62,561 bases of DNA. Origin: an uncultured Alistipes sp. (GTDB taxonomy: Bacteria; Bacteroidota; Bacteroidia; Bacteroidales; Rikenellaceae). The position numbers and the translations under genes are program-made. The notes under the pieces are model-generated. The model was not told the origin of the DNA, did not search any database, and saw nothing but the letters and a program-made list of their open reading frames with translations. The stretch spans positions 1 to 62,561 of the forward strand of contig UQDC01000015.1 of the NCBI GenBank assembly GCA_900539755.1, in the 5' to 3' direction. This document shows positions 41,888 to 51,782 of the stretch, piece after piece (position 1 is the stretch's first letter; every line of letters begins with the position of its first letter).

Positions 41888-42259
41888 TCATTGCATCTTT
41901 TTTGCCAAAATTTCCAGTAAAGGTTCTCTTTTGGCGCGTGGCAATTTTTCGACAACCAAACGATACGAGTCCAATATCCATTCTTTAATCAGATGATCCG
42001 GCAAATCTCCGCACATCTCGATCGTATTCCAATGTCGTTTGTTCATGTGATAGCCGGGCTGAACTTCGGAATAACGTTCTCGGAGTTCAATTGCCCGATC
42101 AGGATCACATTTGATGTTAATCCAATGGAAATTTTGCATATCGGTCAATAGAAACATTTTACCTTCGACCTTGTACACCAACGACCATTCGTCAAAAGGC
42201 AACGTTTCCTCACTCAATGGCAATGAGAGGCAATATTCGCGCAGTTCTAAAATATCCAT
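41888..42259 (-). CDS. MmcQ/YjbR family protein
   Basis: 123 residues. MDILELREYCLSLP opening, EETLPFDEWSLVYKV, FHWINIKCDPDRAIELRERY and PGYHMNKRHWNTI are the characteristic YjbR segments, a CyaY-like fold proposed to bind DNA. 22 bases before the alpha/beta hydrolase; first gene of the leftward three-gene unit. Confidence 0.85.
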   Translation of the reverse strand: MDILELREYCLSLPLSEETLPFDEWSLVYKVEGKMFLLTDMQNFHWINIKCDPDRAIELRERYSEVQPGYHMNKRHWNTIEMCGDLPDHLIKEWILDSYRLVVEKLPRAKREPLLEILAKKMQ

Positions 42260-42518
42260 CGAATCAAGCTATCAATTGCGCCAACACACAGCCAAACAAT
42301 CTGTTGACACACTATTTTCCAATCCTCGGACTAACCAAACAAAGTTAACGAAAAAGCACTGAAATACTCTTTCTCAACGGATAAAAATAGGGGAGTCTTG
42401 GCATGAATTATTGGTCAAGAATGCTTCGGCACCAAATTTGCCATGATCATAATATACTCGTTTTTATAGATCCAACGATAACATATTTCAAAACAACCAT
42501 TTAATAATTTTTACTATT

Positions 42519-43070
42519 ATGAAAAAACTTTTATTAGCCTTACCCGCTTTGTTAATTCTCTTCTCTGCATGTACTCAAGCAAAGAGATGGACCGACAAAG
42601 AACGCACAGAACTTCGGGAAATCGTACGTGCACACAAAGAAAAGACCATGCTCAAACACATGGAACAAAATAATTTTGCCAATCTCGAGACCTGTGTAGT
42701 CACCACTATTGAAAGCACCTATCCTGATTACAACAAATACGATCAGCTTACAGGTAAAACAGATACTTTGACTGCTGTTTTGGTCGATTGCACAACAGAT
42801 ATGTTGGGAAACAGTTACGAAAACCTACCGTTGATCTTCCCATATCCGCAACTGCAATCAGTCGGTATCTTGCCTGCAGATTTAACAGCAGAGCAACTCA
42901 ATACTTTCTACAGCAACCTCACCTCAAAAATCACCGCTTCATATCCGCAGCCGGCAGATTTTGCACAGGCTTTGTGTGTTGATCCCAGTATGCCAAATGT
43001 ATTGATAGGCATGATGCAGCAATGTGCAAGTGACCTGCAAAACACATCCACAACTCCAACAAAAAAATAA
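42519..43070 (+). CDS. Hypothetical lipoprotein
   Basis: 183 residues. Lipoprotein signal MKKLLLALPALLILFSAC with the lipid Cys at 18. The mature part begins TQAKRWTDKERTELREIVRA, followed by a Cys-bearing mixed alpha/beta domain and a Thr/Lys tail. I cannot name the family. A strong terminator follows at 43108. Confidence 0.7.
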   Translation: MKKLLLALPALLILFSACTQAKRWTDKERTELREIVRAHKEKTMLKHMEQNNFANLETCVVTTIESTYPDYNKYDQLTGKTDTLTAVLVDCTTDMLGNSYENLPLIFPYPQLQSVGILPADLTAEQLNTFYSNLTSKITASYPQPADFAQALCVDPSMPNVLIGMMQQCASDLQNTSTTPTKK

Positions 43071-43107
43071 CTTCCCAAACCGCACCATTGGGAATATACC
43101 ACATAAG

Positions 43108-43144
43108 AAAAAAGAGAGGGTCAGATTTGAGCCCTCTCTTTTTT
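43108..43144. terminator. Bidirectional terminator
   Basis: AAAAAAGAGAGGG / CCCTCTCTTTTTT around an 11-base loop, between the convergent lipoprotein and cold-shock genes. Confidence 0.9.
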
Positions 43145-43185
43145 CATTTTAATAGTTAAATTTAGTATTTGTTTGGAATACCGAA

Positions 43186-43386
43186 TTATTCTATTACAGT
43201 TACATTCACAGCCTGTTCGCCCTTTTTGCCTTCGCCAATTTCGAACTCAACATGCTGACCTTCATCCAGGCCACGAAAACCCTCTTTGTTAATTCCGGTG
43301 TAGTGTACAAAGATGTCGTTGCCCTCTTCGGTTTTGATAAAGCCATAACCTTTGGCTGAATCAAACCATTTTACAGTACCTTTCAT
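43186..43386 (-). CDS. Cold shock protein
   Basis: 66 residues, the typical single-domain CSD length. MKGTVKWFDSAKGYGFIKTE and GNDIFVHYTGI are the RNP1 and RNP2 motifs on the RNA-binding face, and VEFEIGEGKKGEQAVNVTV the last strand. It melts RNA secondary structure. The 130-base AT-rich region before it is leader or promoter. Confidence 0.95.
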   Translation of the reverse strand: MKGTVKWFDSAKGYGFIKTEEGNDIFVHYTGINKEGFRGLDEGQHVEFEIGEGKKGEQAVNVTVIE

Positions 43387-43518
43387 AAAAATAAAATTAA
43401 ATGATATCCATTACAAAGAAAAGGAAAATCTTTTGGAAAACAACATGAAAGATTGCTGTTTTTTTGTTCTATAAAGACATTTTTGTTCTCCAATGATCCA
43501 GCAGGTACACCCAAAAAG

Positions 43519-43553
43519 AAACAGCGTTGCTCATGATATGAGCAACGCTGTTT
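43519..43553 (-). terminator. Terminator of fabG
   Basis: A 16-bp perfect stem (AAACAGCGTTGCTCAT / ATGAGCAACGCTGTTT) with loop GAT; the minus-strand exit is TTTCTTTTT. Lies 24 bases after fabG. Confidence 0.9.
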
Positions 43554-43577
43554 TGACAATGTCATATTTATCTCAAA

Positions 43578-44324
43578 TCAGGTATTCATACCACCACATA
43601 CATGGATGGTCTGTCCACTGACATAGCTTGACAAGTCAGAAGCGAGGAAGAGAGCCACATTGGCCACATCCTGTGGAGTACCACCACGACGCAACGGAAT
43701 CTTCTGTGCCCATTCGTCACGCACCTCTTGAGACAGCTGTGCAGTCATATCGGTGATAATAAAGCCGGGAGCAATCGCATTAGCACGGATACCACGAGAA
43801 CCCAACTCTTTGGCAATTGATTTAGCCAAACCGATCAAACCAGCTTTTGAAGCTGAATAGTTTGTCTGACCTGCATTACCAGAAACACCGACTACCGATG
43901 CCATGTTGATGATGCTGCCACTCTTTTGACGCATCATAACCGGAGTAACCGCATGAATGAAGTTGAACGCAGATTTGAGGTTCACGTTAATCACCATATC
44001 CCACTGCTGTTCGCTCATACGCATCATCAGACCGTCACGAGTAATACCTGCGTTGTTGACCAATACATCGATACGGCCGAAATCCTTAACGATTTCTGCA
44101 ACCACTTTTGCGGTATCCTCAAAATCCGCAGCATTCGACGTATAGCCTTTAGCTTGAACACCTAACGCCTGCAACTCTTTTTCGGTATTCTGGAAATTTT
44201 CATCCGCTTTCAGGTCGGTAAAGGCCACAGAAGCCCCCTCCTCAGCGAATTTCATCGCTATCGCCTTACCGATACCGCGAGCAGCACCAGTAACAATGGC
44301 GACTTTTCCTTCAAGTAATTTCAT
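43578..44324 (-). CDS. fabG: 3-oxoacyl-[ACP] reductase
   Basis: 248 residues from ATG 44324; a longer frame upstream is not conserved. VAIVTGAARGIGKAIAMKFA is the NADPH-binding loop (TGxxxGIG), VLVNNAGITRDGLMM the NNAG motif, Ser in MASVVGVSGNAGQTNYSASKA plus the catalytic Tyr-x3-Lys in the same segment, and NAIAPGFIITDM follows. Fatty-acid elongation cycle reductase. Confidence 0.93.
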   Translation of the reverse strand: MKLLEGKVAIVTGAARGIGKAIAMKFAEEGASVAFTDLKADENFQNTEKELQALGVQAKGYTSNAADFEDTAKVVAEIVKDFGRIDVLVNNAGITRDGLMMRMSEQQWDMVINVNLKSAFNFIHAVTPVMMRQKSGSIINMASVVGVSGNAGQTNYSASKAGLIGLAKSIAKELGSRGIRANAIAPGFIITDMTAQLSQEVRDEWAQKIPLRRGGTPQDVANVALFLASDLSSYVSGQTIHVCGGMNT

Positions 44325-44602
44325 CCGTTTATCATTAAAATGATTAAAAATCGTTGTACACCCGTTCGGGATGATCAAAGGTAATTAATTATTTGCAATT
44401 ATGAAACTTTGTCCCGATTCTTCGAGCGTTTGGTTTTATTCATCAGTACATTTTCCTTTTGACCACCATTACTGCATGGACCTGTGCCAATCCTCCATCC
44501 ATTTCAATTTACACATCAAAAAACACCCCTCTATCCGTGTAACCTCACCCCGGTTTGAATCAAGATAAAAGGGAATATGCGTTCGATTGTCCATTTTTTT
44601 GC

Positions 44603-44610
44603 TACCTTTG
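44603..44610 (+). promoter_or_regulatory. -7 box of glyA
   Basis: TACCTTTG fits TAnnTTTG, 44 bases before glyA. The rest of the 329-base gap between fabG and glyA shows no gene. Confidence 0.5.
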
Positions 44611-44653
44611 AAGCATATTCACAAGCAAATTCTATTCTATAATCCTCACCGAA

Positions 44654-45934
44654 ATGACTCAAGACACCAAACTTTTCGACCTGATTGCACAAGAAAAGCA
44701 GCGTCAAATGCAGGGCATTGAGCTGATCGCATCCGAAAACTTCGTCAGCGACCAAGTCATGCAAGCCATGGGCTCCGTATTGACCAACAAATATGCCGAG
44801 GGATATCCCGGTGCCCGATATTATGGCGGTTGCCAGATTGTGGACCAGGTAGAACAACTGGCTATCGATCGGCTTTGCAAGTTGTTTGGCGCTGAATATG
44901 CCAATGTTCAACCACATTCGGGAGCACAAGCCAATATGGCTGTATTTTTCACCGTATTGAAACCCGGTGACACCTTTATGGGCCTCGATCTCGCACACGG
45001 CGGCCACCTTTCACATGGTTCGCCAGTCAACACTTCGGGTATTTTGTACAAAGCCGTTGGTTACAAGCTCAACGAAGAGACCGGTACAATCGATTATGAC
45101 GAAATGAAACGTCTTGCATTGGAGCATAAACCTAAAATGATCATCGGTGGGGCATCTGCATACAGCCGTGAATGGGATTACAAGCGTATGCGTGAAATCG
45201 CCGACAAAGTAGGGGCACTGCTTATGGTCGATATGGCGCATACCGCAGGTTTGATCGCAGCGGGTCTGCTGGACAACCCTGTTAAATATGCACACATCGT
45301 CACCTCTACCACTCACAAAACATTGCGTGGTCCTCGTGGTGGTGTAATCTTGATGGGCAAAGACTTTGATAACCCATGGGGTGTTAAGACTCCGAAAGGC
45401 GAAATCAAAAAAATGTCGGCTATGCTCAACTCTGCGGTGTTCCCCGGCATTCAGGGCGGTCCGCTCGAACATGTGATTGCGGCCAAAGCCGTAGCGTTCG
45501 GTGAGGCTCTCGAACCCGCATACAAAGAGTACCAAATGCAAGTAAAAAAGAATGCTGCAGCCATGGCTGTTTCTTTCGCTAAGCGAGGTTACAAGATCGT
45601 ATCCGGCGGCACAGACAACCACCTGTTGCTGATTGACCTGCGCACCAAATTCCCGGAACTGACCGGTAAAATGGCTGAGAAGGTATTGGTAAAAGCCGAT
45701 ATTACGACCAATAAAAACATGGTACCTTTTGATTCGCGTTCACCATTCCAGACTTCAGGTATCCGCGTTGGAGCACCGGCTATTACCACTCGCGGCCTGA
45801 AAGAGGCTCAGATGGATCAAATCGTTGATTTTATTGACCGCGTACTGAGTGATCCTGAAAACGAAGAGAACATTGCACAGGTTCGCAAAGAGGTTAATGC
45901 ATTAATGCAAAATTACCCATTGTTCGCATGGTAA
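44654..45934 (+). CDS. glyA: Serine hydroxymethyltransferase
   Basis: 426 residues. GIELIASENFVSDQVMQAMG, KYAEGYPGARYYGGCQ and the PLP-Lys region TSTTHKTLRGPRGGVILM are diagnostic, with VDMAHTAGLIAAGLL upstream (Asp for the PLP nitrogen). It interconverts serine and glycine and feeds one-carbon folate metabolism. Followed by a strong terminator. Confidence 0.96.
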   Translation: MTQDTKLFDLIAQEKQRQMQGIELIASENFVSDQVMQAMGSVLTNKYAEGYPGARYYGGCQIVDQVEQLAIDRLCKLFGAEYANVQPHSGAQANMAVFFTVLKPGDTFMGLDLAHGGHLSHGSPVNTSGILYKAVGYKLNEETGTIDYDEMKRLALEHKPKMIIGGASAYSREWDYKRMREIADKVGALLMVDMAHTAGLIAAGLLDNPVKYAHIVTSTTHKTLRGPRGGVILMGKDFDNPWGVKTPKGEIKKMSAMLNSAVFPGIQGGPLEHVIAAKAVAFGEALEPAYKEYQMQVKKNAAAMAVSFAKRGYKIVSGGTDNHLLLIDLRTKFPELTGKMAEKVLVKADITTNKNMVPFDSRSPFQTSGIRVGAPAITTRGLKEAQMDQIVDFIDRVLSDPENEENIAQVRKEVNALMQNYPLFAW

Positions 45935-45950
45935 ATTGCAAATGACACTT

Positions 45951-45991
45951 AATAAAACACCCCGGCATTCATGATGCCGGGGTGTTTTATT
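45951..45991 (+). terminator. Terminator of glyA
   Basis: An 18-bp stem (AATAAAACACCCCGGCAT / ATGCCGGGGTGTTTTATT), loop TCATG, 16 bases after the stop. Confidence 0.95.
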
Positions 45992-46151
45992 AATAGGGTT
46001 TATCAAATCAATGATCGGTTCACAGCTATGGTTGATCACGCAGAACCCTCAAAAGCCATAACAGACGTTTAATCCAACAGGCAGATAAAATCGGTGATAA
46101 AAGGTAATGATAAAGAAAAACCATGAGGTTAAATAGATGTTTTCACAACAA

Positions 46152-46550
46152 CTACAACAGTTTTTCAAACTTATCTCGCCACGCTATCGGAATCAGGATG
46201 GAACGCTGCTCATTAAAATTGAACGCCACCATCACAGAGCGGCTTTCAGATTTAATCTCTTCCGTTTCCGCGTGGACAATCTGCTGATATAACGTAAAAC
46301 TTTTATTTCCGATCTTTTCCAATCGCGTGTGCACAACGATCGGCTCCTCAAAACGAATCTGGGCCATAAAATTCGTATGGGTAGATACTGTGATCAATCC
46401 CTCTTCTTTCCATCTGGCAGGCCAGTCGAAAATCTGGGCAAAAAAATCATTCTTTCCCACATCGAAATAGTGTTGCTGATTGGCATTGTTCACATGCCCA
46501 AGCATATCCAAATCGGCAAAACGTTTCTGAATCGGCGTAATGGTTGTCAT
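46152..46550 (-). CDS. Acyl-CoA thioesterase (4HBT)
   Basis: 132 residues. A single hotdog domain with FADLDMLGHVNNANQQHYFD, the motif with the catalytic Asp and the HVNNA loop, and a later GNKSFTLYQQIV strand. YbgC/FcbC-type. Substrate unknown. Three bases from tsaC on the same strand, so likely co-transcribed. Confidence 0.85.
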   Translation of the reverse strand: MTTITPIQKRFADLDMLGHVNNANQQHYFDVGKNDFFAQIFDWPARWKEEGLITVSTHTNFMAQIRFEEPIVVHTRLEKIGNKSFTLYQQIVHAETEEIKSESRSVMVAFNFNEQRSILIPIAWRDKFEKLL

Positions 46551-46553
46551 TGT

Positions 46554-47123
46554 TTATGCTCGAATAATTTTAATTTCACCATCCACTCCAACCATCAAAA
46601 TCGAGGAAGCTTTATGAGTAGGATGTTCATCGAAACTGGGATCAACCACTAAATCAACTCCATCAACAATTTTTTGAGAAATTTCGTCGAAAGAGGTTGG
46701 GGTAGGTTCACCTGAAATATTAGCTGAAGTAGAAACTAACGGTTTTCGTAACTTATAAATCAGCTTTTTACAAAATTCGTGATCTGCAATACGAATACCC
46801 AACGTCCCCTCTTCAGGCACCAAATTAGGAGCAATGCCACAAGCTCCTGGCAAAATCAAGGTCAAGGGTTTATCCGCTACATCATATAGCTGCCAGGCTA
46901 TTTCTGGCACTTTGTGAATATACAAGGAGACCTTTTCGGTCTTATCTAACAGCACCAACATGCTTTTCTTATTCACGCTCTCCTTGAGTGCATAGATCTT
47001 TTCAACAGCTTCGGCATTGGTTGCATCACACCCGATTCCCCATACCGTATCTGTCGGATAGAGGATAATCCCGCCACGTCGCAGTACCTCTAAAGCCTGA
47101 TCGACCTGTTCGTCCAGTGTCAT
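46554..47123 (-). CDS. tsaC: L-threonylcarbamoyladenylate synthase
   Basis: 189 residues, a single YrdC domain without the Sua5 C-terminal domain, hence TsaC type. GGIILYPTDTVWGIGCDATN, KESVNKKSMLVL, PLTLILPGACG, LGIRIADHEFCKKLI and VSTSANISGEPTP are diagnostic. It supplies TC-AMP for the t6A modification of tRNAs. Confidence 0.92.
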   Translation of the reverse strand: MTLDEQVDQALEVLRRGGIILYPTDTVWGIGCDATNAEAVEKIYALKESVNKKSMLVLLDKTEKVSLYIHKVPEIAWQLYDVADKPLTLILPGACGIAPNLVPEEGTLGIRIADHEFCKKLIYKLRKPLVSTSANISGEPTPTSFDEISQKIVDGVDLVVDPSFDEHPTHKASSILMVGVDGEIKIIRA

Positions 47124-47471
47124 AATCTATCATTTTGGTTACAGGCAAAAATAGTGTTTTTTCTTGTCGCCATCAAATGCCCAAAGACACGATTCAAAAC
47201 AGCATAGGAAACACATAAGTTACTCTCTCTTGTTTCTATCCGCCAAACATTGATTGTATTCTATTAGCGAAGAGGCAACTCCAGACAAACATACTCTGAC
47301 TGGACTTCTTAACTGACCACACCCTGCGTTCTCCAATCCAACATATACTCTCTTGCATTTTCATTGAGACAAGATGGACACACTTGACCATGGGTTTCAC
47401 AACACACAACAAATCATGCAAATATTTGGGAAGCAATAGCTGTTGAATTTCTCTTTCCGATTTTTTTTATT

Positions 47472-47479
47472 TACTTTTG
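47472..47479 (+). promoter_or_regulatory. -7 box of the YebC gene
   Basis: TACTTTTG fits TAnnTTTG, 30 bases before the YebC gene. The 385-base gap from tsaC has no convincing gene. Confidence 0.45.
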
Positions 47480-47508
47480 CCAACCGAAATTTATAAATCA
47501 CAAACCAT

Positions 47509-48243
47509 ATGGGAAGAGCATTCGAATACCGCAAAGCGCGTAAATTGAAACGTTGGGGTAATATGGCCCGTACCTTTACCAAACTGGGCAAAGAGATCGA
47601 AATCGCCGTTAAGGCAGGAGGTCCTGATCCTGGTGGCAACGTCCGTTTGCGCGTGTTGATTCAGAATGCCAAGGCAGCCAACATGCCCAAAGAGAATGTC
47701 GAAAGGGCTATTAAACGTGCCATTTCAAAAGACACCGCTGACTACAAAGAGATGGTGTATGAAGGTTATGGCCCGTATGGCATTGCCATGATCGTTGAGA
47801 CTGCAACCGACAACACCACCCGTACTGTCGCAAATGTTCGCAACTGCTTCAACAAATGTGGCGGATCGCTGGGTACGACAGGTTCTGTAGACTTCCTTTT
47901 TGAGCACAAATGTGTATTCAAAGTGGTTAAAAAGGAGGGTATCGATCTGGATGAACTCGAATTGGAATTAATTGACTTCGGCGTTGACGAAGTATTCGCT
48001 GACGACAACGAAATCGTCATTTACGGTGCTTTTGAGTCTTATGGAAAGATTCAAAAATATATCGAGGACAACGGACTTGAACTGATCAGCGGAGAGTTTG
48101 AGCGTATTCCTATGGATACCAAAGAGGTAACAGACGAGCAGCGCGCTTCAATCGAAAAATTGATCGAGAGACTCGAAGAAGATGACGATGTAACCAACGT
48201 CTTCCACAACATGAAAGAAGCCGAAGACTCCGAAGAGGAGTAA
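47509..48243 (+). CDS. yebC: YebC/PmpR family protein
   Basis: 244 residues. GRAFEYRKARKLKRWGNMAR, TFTKLGKEIEIAVKAGGPDP, and NMPKENVERAIKRA are the YebC N-terminal domain; VYEGYGPYGIAMIVETATDN and TGSVDFLFEHKCVF come next. Family members act as regulators or in translation of proline-rich stalling sequences. A hairpin starting at 48277 ends the transcript. Confidence 0.93.
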   Translation: MGRAFEYRKARKLKRWGNMARTFTKLGKEIEIAVKAGGPDPGGNVRLRVLIQNAKAANMPKENVERAIKRAISKDTADYKEMVYEGYGPYGIAMIVETATDNTTRTVANVRNCFNKCGGSLGTTGSVDFLFEHKCVFKVVKKEGIDLDELELELIDFGVDEVFADDNEIVIYGAFESYGKIQKYIEDNGLELISGEFERIPMDTKEVTDEQRASIEKLIERLEEDDDVTNVFHNMKEAEDSEEE

Positions 48244-48274
48244 TCCGGCTTCCATGTAAGATACAAGCTGATAT

Positions 48275-49609
48275 TTAAAGAGAGGCAGATATATTATTCG
48301 TATCTGTCTCTTTTATTTTATTCAGATCGTGCGGAGGTGTATCACCGATGATTAAACGAACAGGCAAATCCTTTCCAAAATAGTTCCAAATCCACCCGGT
48401 AAAGACTTTGATTTTGCTCTGTACACCAATAAGGAAGAGGATGTGAATCACACTCCATACCATCCAGGCCCAAAAACCTTCGAGATACAACTTTCCCCAC
48501 TCGACAAACGCCCGATTACGGCCTACTGTTGCCAAAACTCCTATCGGTACATACCGATACGGTTTCATCGGACGATCATTGGCCAATGCAATCAGATTGG
48601 CAGCCAACCGTTGTCCTTGTGAGATGGCTACACGGGCCAGCTGCGGATATCCGGCAGGGTAGAGCGGATCATCGACAAACGCAACATCGCCAATCGCAAA
48701 AATATTTTCAAACCCTTTAATCCGATTGTAACTGTCTGTCAGAATACGGCCGCGGTGCTCTTTCTGACTATTTTCGATTCCCCTAATCACTTCACTCTTC
48801 ACACCGCTGGTCCAAATGAGATTGGCAGTTCGAATGACACGTCCATCACTACAATAAACCTGATTGTCGCGATAATCCGTAACGGAAATTCCCAATAAAA
48901 CCTCCACTCCCTTCTCTTTCAGCACTTGCAAACAGCCTGCGGATGTCTTCGATGACATATTGGCCAGCAGACGATCCCGGCCTTCAATCAGATAAATGTG
49001 CATCAATGCAATATCGACCCCCGGATAATCTTTCGGTACAATATACCGGCGCATTTCAGCCATAGCCCCTGCAATCTCCACACCAGAGGCACCACCTCCG
49101 ACAATCACGATATTCAGCATTGTCTGCCGATCCGTATCCGTCGGAGCGATCATTGCCCGTTCCAGATTGTAAAACATCGTATTGCGAATACGCAATGAAT
49201 CGCGCACATCAGCCATCGGCCAAGCATATTTCTCTATATCTTTTATACCAAAGAAATTAGGCACGCAACCTGTAGCGATGACCAAATAGTCGTAATGGAT
49301 TGAACCGCTCGACGTTTCCAAACGATTCTGTTCGGGATGAACGGCCAACATCCGTCCCATGCGGAAAAAGATATTCTTTTTTGCCCGAAACACCTTGCGA
49401 AAAGGGAACGATACATCGCTCGGATCCAATCCTGCACTGGCAACTTGATAGAGTAGGGGTTTAAACAGATGGTAATTATTCTGATCGATCAACACCACTT
49501 GATATTGATTGCATTTACGAAGTTTTTTCGCCAGATTCAATCCGGCAAAACCTCCTCCGACAATCACGACGCGCTTTTTATCGGTATGAGGAATATTCAA
49601 ATTATGCAT
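48275..49609 (-). CDS. ndh: Type II NADH:quinone oxidoreductase
   Basis: 444 residues. VVIVGGGFAGLNLAKKLRK is the FAD Rossmann loop (Gly18-20), YDYLVIATGCVPNFFG the second flavin motif and IVGGGASGVEIAGAMAE the NADH-binding loop; FENIFAIGDVAFVDDP completes the family pattern. Near the C-terminus a hydrophobic helical region (FWAWMVWSVIHILFLIGVQS) fits membrane attachment. It oxidises NADH to reduce quinone without pumping. Confidence 0.9.
   Translation of the reverse strand: MHNLNIPHTDKKRVVIVGGGFAGLNLAKKLRKCNQYQVVLIDQNNYHLFKPLLYQVASAGLDPSDVSFPFRKVFRAKKNIFFRMGRMLAVHPEQNRLETSSGSIHYDYLVIATGCVPNFFGIKDIEKYAWPMADVRDSLRIRNTMFYNLERAMIAPTDTDRQTMLNIVIVGGGASGVEIAGAMAEMRRYIVPKDYPGVDIALMHIYLIEGRDRLLANMSSKTSAGCLQVLKEKGVEVLLGISVTDYRDNQVYCSDGRVIRTANLIWTSGVKSEVIRGIENSQKEHRGRILTDSYNRIKGFENIFAIGDVAFVDDPLYPAGYPQLARVAISQGQRLAANLIALANDRPMKPYRYVPIGVLATVGRNRAFVEWGKLYLEGFWAWMVWSVIHILFLIGVQSKIKVFTGWIWNYFGKDLPVRLIIGDTPPHDLNKIKETDTNNISASL
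48277..48314 (+). terminator. Terminator shared with the ndh 3' end
   Basis: AAAGAGAGGCAGATA pairs with TATCTGTCTCTTT (small bulge), followed by TATTTTA. On the other strand this is the last ten or so codons of ndh, so the hairpin overlaps coding sequence. Confidence 0.6.
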
Positions 49610-49899
49610 AGTTTGAAAAATTTAGCTTTTAAAATTTTTGAGGGTTCGGACTTTTGTGTTTCCACACTGTATTGTAAAAGGGAACAATAATCTTACCGTC
49701 CTTACCAAAAATCACTACAAACATAACGTTTTTTCCATCATAAATAGTTTGCTCAAAACCGTCAACAACAGCCGAAAAACCATCAGCCTGTCACGATGTA
49801 AAATATCGAATCAAATACATACTAAAAACGAACCTTTTACGTTGCATATAATAAGGTCACAAAATCGCGGCCAAATGTGTTAGATTGTGGAAAAACCGT

Positions 49900-49907
49900 T
49901 AATTTTG
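49900..49907 (+). promoter_or_regulatory. -7 box of batD-batE-recR
   Basis: TAATTTTG fits TAnnTTTG, 24 bases before batD. TGTG 20 bases upstream is 3 of 4 for the -33 box. Confidence 0.45.
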
Positions 49908-49930
49908 CGGGAAATTAGAATCGCAGAACT

Positions 49931-51778
49931 ATGTCGCATCGTTTGAGATTGATATTTGCTCTCGTTTTTTCGTTCTGTTTATGGTTACCGGTGTCAGCCG
50001 AAGAGGTATCGTTCGAAGTACATACCCCGACTATTGTAGCTGAAGGAGAACCATTCCGCATCGAATTTAGTCTGAATACCAAACCTGATTTATTCAATCC
50101 TCCTGCCTCTTTTGGCGGATTTGACGTTTTGGCTGGTCCCAGCCCCTCTGAAGGCCGTTCAGTACAAATTATCAATGGGAAAGTTACCCAATCTTTCTCC
50201 ATCTCCTACACGTATGTTCTACAAGGCAATAAAGTCGGAAAATTCACCATTCCTGGTGCAGTTGCCCGTGTAGACGGCAAAACATACACCACGCAATCAC
50301 AAACGATCGAAGTCGTTGCTGCTGAAGGAATGTCAGCACACGGTGGGCAAGGTTCATCCTCCAGATCCTCTCAAGGTGCCGTACGCAGTCGAACCGGAAT
50401 TGCAGCCGACGACCTTTTGATCCGGGTATCAGTCAATCGTAACGAAGTATACAAAGGGCAACCCGTTAAAGCAACCTTCAAACTCTACACACGAGTACCG
50501 ATCAGCGGCATTGAGAAATATAATTTTCCTGCATTCAATGGTTTTTGGGCTCAGGAACTCAACGTTGACCATCAAAAATGGAATCGGGAAACATACAATG
50601 GGAAAGTGTATGACACCCGCATCATTAAAGAGACCTTGCTTTATCCGCAACAGTACGGCAAACTCTACATTGAACAGAGTTCCATGACGGTTATTGCTCA
50701 AATTATCACCCAAGCGCCACAAACAGGGTCATTATTTGACAACTTCTTCGGGGGTGGACAGAATATCGAAGAGGTTCGCAAAAACATATCTGCTGCGCCA
50801 ATTCAAATTACCGTCAAGAACTTCCCTTCAGGAGCCCCCGCCTCATTCAATGGAGCAGTGGGGCAGTTCCAGATGGAGGGGAAACTCGATCACGATATCA
50901 TGGCGGCTAACTCATCCGGAACCTATCAGCTTAAAATTTCCGGAAGTGGCAACCTTCCTTTAATACAAGCTCCTAAAGTGGCCATGCCTTCCTCTTTCGA
51001 GCAATATAACATGAAGACAACCGAAAGCTTGTCTCACAGTGGCAATGGCATTACAGGATACCGTCAATTTGATTTCCCGTTTATTCCTCGTGCAGAAGGA
51101 TCTTACACAGTAGGGCCGGTTGAATTTTCTTATTTCGACCCGACAAAGGCTCAATATGTTACCCTTTCTGTACCTCAAGTTAACCTTGAGGTCAATGCCG
51201 ACACAACGGGAGGAATCTCGGGAGGCAACGCCTTGCAGTTGAAAGAGGACCTTAAAATTTTAGATAAGGATATTCGTTTCATTCGTACAGGCAACCCGCA
51301 TCTCCATCGTCGCGGGCATTTGTATTTCGGCAGTTGGGCCTATTGGTTGGCCATTGTCGTATTGACAGCCATGGCTGCTGCCACCTACATCTACCTTCGC
51401 AAACGGTTGCGTGACTTACAAAATACAACATTGATCCGTAATCGTCGGGCGAACAAAGTTGCACTACAGAGACTTCGTGCCGCTCTGAACCACATGACAG
51501 CAGGCGAAGAGAAGCCTTTCTATGAAGAGATGCTTAAAGCCTTATGGGGTTACATGAGTGATAAATTGAATATTCCTGTATCGAACCTGACAAAAGACAA
51601 CATTCGCGAAGAGCTTCTTAAACGATCGATTGATGCCGATTACATCAACCGATTCATTGAGATTATCTCAGAATGCGAATATGCACAATACTCACCGTCC
51701 ACCTCTGGACAGATGACAGAGATTTATAACGGTGCTGTCAAGATCCTCTCAAAATTTGAATCATTGATAAAAAGATAA
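49931..51778 (+). CDS. batD: BatD-like aerotolerance protein
   Basis: 615 residues. Signal peptide MSHRLRLIFALVFSFCLWLP to about residue 24 (SAEE), then a large beta-rich extracytoplasmic region of four to five Ig-like repeats (VHTPTIVAEGEPFRIEFSLN; ISVNRNEVYKGQPVKATFKL-type). One membrane helix near residue 470 (WAYWLAIVVLTAMAAATYIY) leads to a cytoplasmic helical tail. BatD forms part of the Bacteroides aerotolerance complex with BatA-C/E. Four bases separate it from the BatE-like gene. Confidence 0.85.
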   Translation: MSHRLRLIFALVFSFCLWLPVSAEEVSFEVHTPTIVAEGEPFRIEFSLNTKPDLFNPPASFGGFDVLAGPSPSEGRSVQIINGKVTQSFSISYTYVLQGNKVGKFTIPGAVARVDGKTYTTQSQTIEVVAAEGMSAHGGQGSSSRSSQGAVRSRTGIAADDLLIRVSVNRNEVYKGQPVKATFKLYTRVPISGIEKYNFPAFNGFWAQELNVDHQKWNRETYNGKVYDTRIIKETLLYPQQYGKLYIEQSSMTVIAQIITQAPQTGSLFDNFFGGGQNIEEVRKNISAAPIQITVKNFPSGAPASFNGAVGQFQMEGKLDHDIMAANSSGTYQLKISGSGNLPLIQAPKVAMPSSFEQYNMKTTESLSHSGNGITGYRQFDFPFIPRAEGSYTVGPVEFSYFDPTKAQYVTLSVPQVNLEVNADTTGGISGGNALQLKEDLKILDKDIRFIRTGNPHLHRRGHLYFGSWAYWLAIVVLTAMAAATYIYLRKRLRDLQNTTLIRNRRANKVALQRLRAALNHMTAGEEKPFYEEMLKALWGYMSDKLNIPVSNLTKDNIREELLKRSIDADYINRFIEIISECEYAQYSPSTSGQMTEIYNGAVKILSKFESLIKR

Positions 51779-51782
51779 ACCG

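Noticed and set aside
47124..47508. Short minus-strand frames between tsaC and yebC
   Set aside because: Low-complexity composition, no start context, not conserved-looking.
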